Below are positions 61,487 to 64,000 of a DNA stretch of 64,000 nucleotides, in pieces; position 1 is the stretch's first letter, and each line of letters opens with the position of its first letter. Source of the DNA: UKL13-2 sp031430555. GTDB taxonomy: Bacteria; Pseudomonadota; Gammaproteobacteria; Burkholderiales; Usitatibacteraceae. The position numbers were made by a program, and so were the translations under genes. Below the pieces are notes generated by a model. That model made no database searches, was not told the origin of the DNA, and saw only the letters and a program-made list of their open reading frames with translations. Location: contig JANPBQ010000111.1 in NCBI GenBank assembly GCA_031430555.1, positions 8,043-72,042 of the forward strand, written 5' to 3'.

Positions 61487-63726
61487 GCGCGCCGGACAGC
61501 GGTGTTTCACGACGCGATTTTCTCGCCGCGATGGGTGGCATAGTGGTGTCGTTCCACGTGCCGTTCGCCAATGCGATGGAGGTTTCCGACGTCTCACGCT
61601 GGCCGAGCAAGGTGCCCGCCGAGGCGCTTGATTCCTGGCTGATTGTCGGTGCCGATGGCCGCGTCACCGCGTGCGTGGGCAAGATCGATGCCGGCATGGG
61701 CATTGTCACCTCGTTCACGCAGATCATCGCTGATGAGCTCGATGTGCCGATGGAGTCGGTGACGGTTCACATGGGCGATACCGCGACCACGCCCGATCAG
61801 CGCGGCACCGGATCATCGAACGGCATCATCGACGGCGGCAGCGCGTTGCGAAACGCGGGTGCCGAGGCGCGCGCGGCACTGATGGCGATGGCCGCCATAC
61901 GCTTGAATGTGCTTGCGGCGCAATTGACCACCGCCGATGGTGCGGTCAGTGTCGTTGGCATGCCGGATCGCCGCATCACCTATGCCGAGCTGGTCGGCGG
62001 CAAGCGGTTCGACGTGAAAGTCAGCGGCAAGGCGACGCCAAAAGAGGCGAGCCAGTATCGATTCGTCGGCAAACCCATCCCGCGACAGGATATTGAACAA
62101 AAAGTCATCGGCAAATACGCCTATATGGTCGATTTCAAATTGCCCGGCATGCTGCACGCCCGGGTGATCCGGCCACCGCAAGCGGGCGCTAAATTGTTGG
62201 GGTTCGATGCGAAACAAAAACTGCCGGGCATGGTGAAAGTCGTGTCGCGCGGCGATTTTCTCGCGGTGGTGTGTACGCGCGAGGAGCAGGCGGTGCACGC
62301 CGCGAACGCGTTGAAAGTGAAATGGTCCGCACCCGCGCCGATGTTCTCGGCATCCTACGACGCGCTGTATCGACATCTGCGCGAAACCAAGCCGACGGTC
62401 AGCGAAGAAAATCAGAAGACGGGCGATGTGCAGGCGGCCTTTGCGACTGCGGCGACAAAGCTCGATGTGTATTACGAGTATCCGTTTCAATCGCACGCCT
62501 GCATGGGCCCCGCTTGCGCGGTGGCGGATGTGAGTCGTGAGCGCGCGCAGGTGTGGATGGGCGGGCAGAAGCCCTATCCACTGCGCAAAGCCGTGGCCGA
62601 GACGGCCGGACTCACGCAGGAGCAAGTGCGGGTGACCTGGCTGCCCGGCCCCGGCTCGTACGGTATGAACGACGCCGACGACGCGGCAATCGATGCGGCC
62701 TTCATCTCAACAGAAATCGGTAAGCCGGTGCGACTGCAATATTCGCGCGCCGACGGCACTGCATGGGATCCCAAAGGCCCGCCCTCGGCGATCCATATGC
62801 GCGGCGGTCTTGATGAAAAAGGCGAGGCGATTTTGTATCACTTTGAATCGCACGGCTACTCGGGCAGGACGCGTCCTTCCGGCACCGACAGTTTCAGCGA
62901 TTCGCTGTGCGCGCAATTGATCGGCGGCCACAAAACCAAGAGCGCGAATCTGTTTCAATTGCCTTCGGAATCGTACAAATTTCTCAACAAACGTCGCGCG
63001 GCCAATCTGATCGACTGGACAGCCTCGCTCAATACGGGACTGCGCACCGCGCACCTGCGCGATCCCGATGGCATGGCGACCTGTTTCGCGAGCGAATGTT
63101 TCATCGATGAGCTCGCGCACGCGGCGAAAGTCGATCCGGTCGAGTTTCGCCTGAAGTATTTGTCCGACGCGCGCCACAAACAAGTCTTGAAGGCTGCCGC
63201 CGACAAAGCGGGATGGCAATCGCGGCCATCGCCGCCGACGCGCGCGCAACGCAGCGGAAATCTTCTAACCGGACGCGGCATCGCCTACGCACCGCGCGCG
63301 GGTGCCGTGGTCGCGATCGTCGCGGAAATCGAAATCAATATCGACACCGGAAAACTGCGCGTGACGCGTTTTGTCGCCGCGCACGATTGCGGCTTTGTCG
63401 TCAATCCGCTGAGCCTCATCGGCACGGTGGAGGCGAACCTCATGCAGGCGATGAGTCGCGCCATGTTTGAATCGGTCCGTTTCGATGAAACCCGCGTCAC
63501 CAGCGTGGATTGGCTCACTTATCCGATCGCCGACATCACCGATACACCGGATGCGATCGATGTCGTCCTCGTGAACAACCTGCCCGCGAACAAATCGCTC
63601 GGCGCGGGTGAGCCGGCCACGCGCCCAGTGGCGGCGGCGATCGGCAATGCAATATTCGATGCGACGGGTGTGCGCATTCGGCGCGTACCGTTTACCCCGG
63701 AGGCGTTGAAATTGGCGCTCAAATAA
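61483..63726 (+). CDS. Molybdopterin-binding catalytic subunit, IorB-type molybdenum hydroxylase
   Basis: 747 residues from ATG 61483, coupled to the 2Fe-2S subunit. A Tat-type signal (SRRDFLAAMGGIVVSFHV, Arg 10-11) directs export to the periplasm. The domain order is that of the two-subunit (CoxL-like without FAD subunit) isoquinoline oxidoreductase family: N-terminal part with DAGMGIVTSFTQIIADEL, catalytic core and the C-terminal SLGAGEPATRPVAAAIGNAIFDATG, where the conserved catalytic glutamate region (GAGEP) lies. Substrate may be an aldehyde or N-heterocycle. No cytochrome or FAD subunit is visible before the window end. Confidence 0.92.
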   Translation: MSAPDSGVSRRDFLAAMGGIVVSFHVPFANAMEVSDVSRWPSKVPAEALDSWLIVGADGRVTACVGKIDAGMGIVTSFTQIIADELDVPMESVTVHMGDTATTPDQRGTGSSNGIIDGGSALRNAGAEARAALMAMAAIRLNVLAAQLTTADGAVSVVGMPDRRITYAELVGGKRFDVKVSGKATPKEASQYRFVGKPIPRQDIEQKVIGKYAYMVDFKLPGMLHARVIRPPQAGAKLLGFDAKQKLPGMVKVVSRGDFLAVVCTREEQAVHAANALKVKWSAPAPMFSASYDALYRHLRETKPTVSEENQKTGDVQAAFATAATKLDVYYEYPFQSHACMGPACAVADVSRERAQVWMGGQKPYPLRKAVAETAGLTQEQVRVTWLPGPGSYGMNDADDAAIDAAFISTEIGKPVRLQYSRADGTAWDPKGPPSAIHMRGGLDEKGEAILYHFESHGYSGRTRPSGTDSFSDSLCAQLIGGHKTKSANLFQLPSESYKFLNKRRAANLIDWTASLNTGLRTAHLRDPDGMATCFASECFIDELAHAAKVDPVEFRLKYLSDARHKQVLKAAADKAGWQSRPSPPTRAQRSGNLLTGRGIAYAPRAGAVVAIVAEIEINIDTGKLRVTRFVAAHDCGFVVNPLSLIGTVEANLMQAMSRAMFESVRFDETRVTSVDWLTYPIADITDTPDAIDVVLVNNLPANKSLGAGEPATRPVAAAIGNAIFDATGVRIRRVPFTPEALKLALK

Positions 63727-63794
63727 GCTGAACGATCGTGTTTCCGACGAATCGGCGGCGCACAATGCAGCGAAAAAATGGAAAGCCAAAGTCC

Positions 63795-63846
63795 AGCATT
63801 GGCGGGCGTTTACAGCCAAAAATGCCCTAAACGCCGCACCAATGTT
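63795..63846. repeat. Family-B repeat next to family-A copy 3
   Basis: AGCATTGGCGGGCGTTTA on the left and TAAACGCCGCACCAATGTT on the right, with a loop of about 15 bp. It ends 14 bp before the family-A element, as at 776-842. Confidence 0.72.
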
Positions 63847-63860
63847 TGAGTTTCATTAAA

Positions 63861-64000
63861 GGGTACTTCTATTTACCTCAAATCTCTGTCTCCCCGGCCC
63901 CCGATTAAAACATTCGAGGGCAGGCTGCGGTCGGGGCCCAATTTTGTCAATGTGTCAATGGCTTACGAAAATTGGGTACCGGCCTTCGCCGGTACGACAG
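63861..64000. mobile_element. Family-A element, copy 3, cut by the window end
   Basis: Starts with GGGTACTTCTATTTACC and carries the element in reverse orientation relative to 842. The GC-rich hairpin tip is replaced by a longer segment (63898-63935, containing ATTAAAACATTCGAGGGCAG), which shows that the loop varies. The right terminal repeat would fall beyond base 64000. Confidence 0.8.

Overview
The window is bacterial chromosome from a Gram-negative proteobacterium, moderately G+C rich by eye. TonB-dependent receptors, a BamA/TamA-type barrel protein, lipoproteins and a complete pst-pho locus establish the Gram-negative envelope. The gene mix (GlnRS, PhoB/PhoR/PhoU, FMN glutamate-synthase-like protein, DUF6159, DUF1161, YXWGXW protein) fits Betaproteobacteria best, but that is inference. 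I see no rRNA, tRNA, CRISPR array, prophage or transposase gene. Coding is dense, on both strands, and start sites are mostly backed by Shine-Dalgarno sequences.

Layout. 1-7.4 kb: 5' part of an outer-membrane barrel gene, two small membrane-protein genes, an ornithine-cyclodeaminase-like enzyme, an M28 peptidase and a GltB2-type protein. 7.5-18.5 kb: three tandem paralogous TonB receptors, a terminator, then an RstB/RstA-like two-component pair. 19-30.7 kb: a LytS-type kinase without an adjacent LytTR regulator, an S41 peptidase split by an in-frame amber codon from its TPR tail, a BNR-repeat lipoprotein, MDR reductase, MFS, cold-shock protein, MgtE, and a periplasmic rhodanese. 31-35.4 kb: glnS, a J-domain-like/transmembrane/serine-protease fusion and an MFS permease. 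36.2-46 kb: a tightly overlapping lipid-modification cluster (SOUL protein, FAD oxidoreductase, DUF1365, CFA-synthase-like methyltransferase, chalcone-isomerase-like protein, MFS, DUF3833, then SDR and NTF2-like) transcribed away from a TetR regulator and a diiron desaturase-like protein. 47-52 kb: an EF-G paralogue, an Hpt protein and a REC-PAS-GGDEF-EAL protein. 52-58.8 kb: pstSCAB-phoU-phoB-phoR with a well-formed Pho box. 59-64 kb: MBL-fold hydrolase, SEC-C/YkgJ protein and a two-subunit molybdenum hydroxylase.

The most striking non-coding feature is a family of small palindromic mobile elements. Three or more copies carry a near-identical terminal repeat (GGGTACTTCTATTTACC and its complement), two are base-for-base identical 130-bp copies more than 57 kb apart, and three have 4-bp direct repeats at their borders (TGAG, TGTT, TCGC). 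One insertion supplies the last ~24 codons of the DUF4166 gene. A second repeat built on AGCACTGGC lies next to most copies. A separate 235-bp element with nested inverted repeats lies before the EF-G paralogue.
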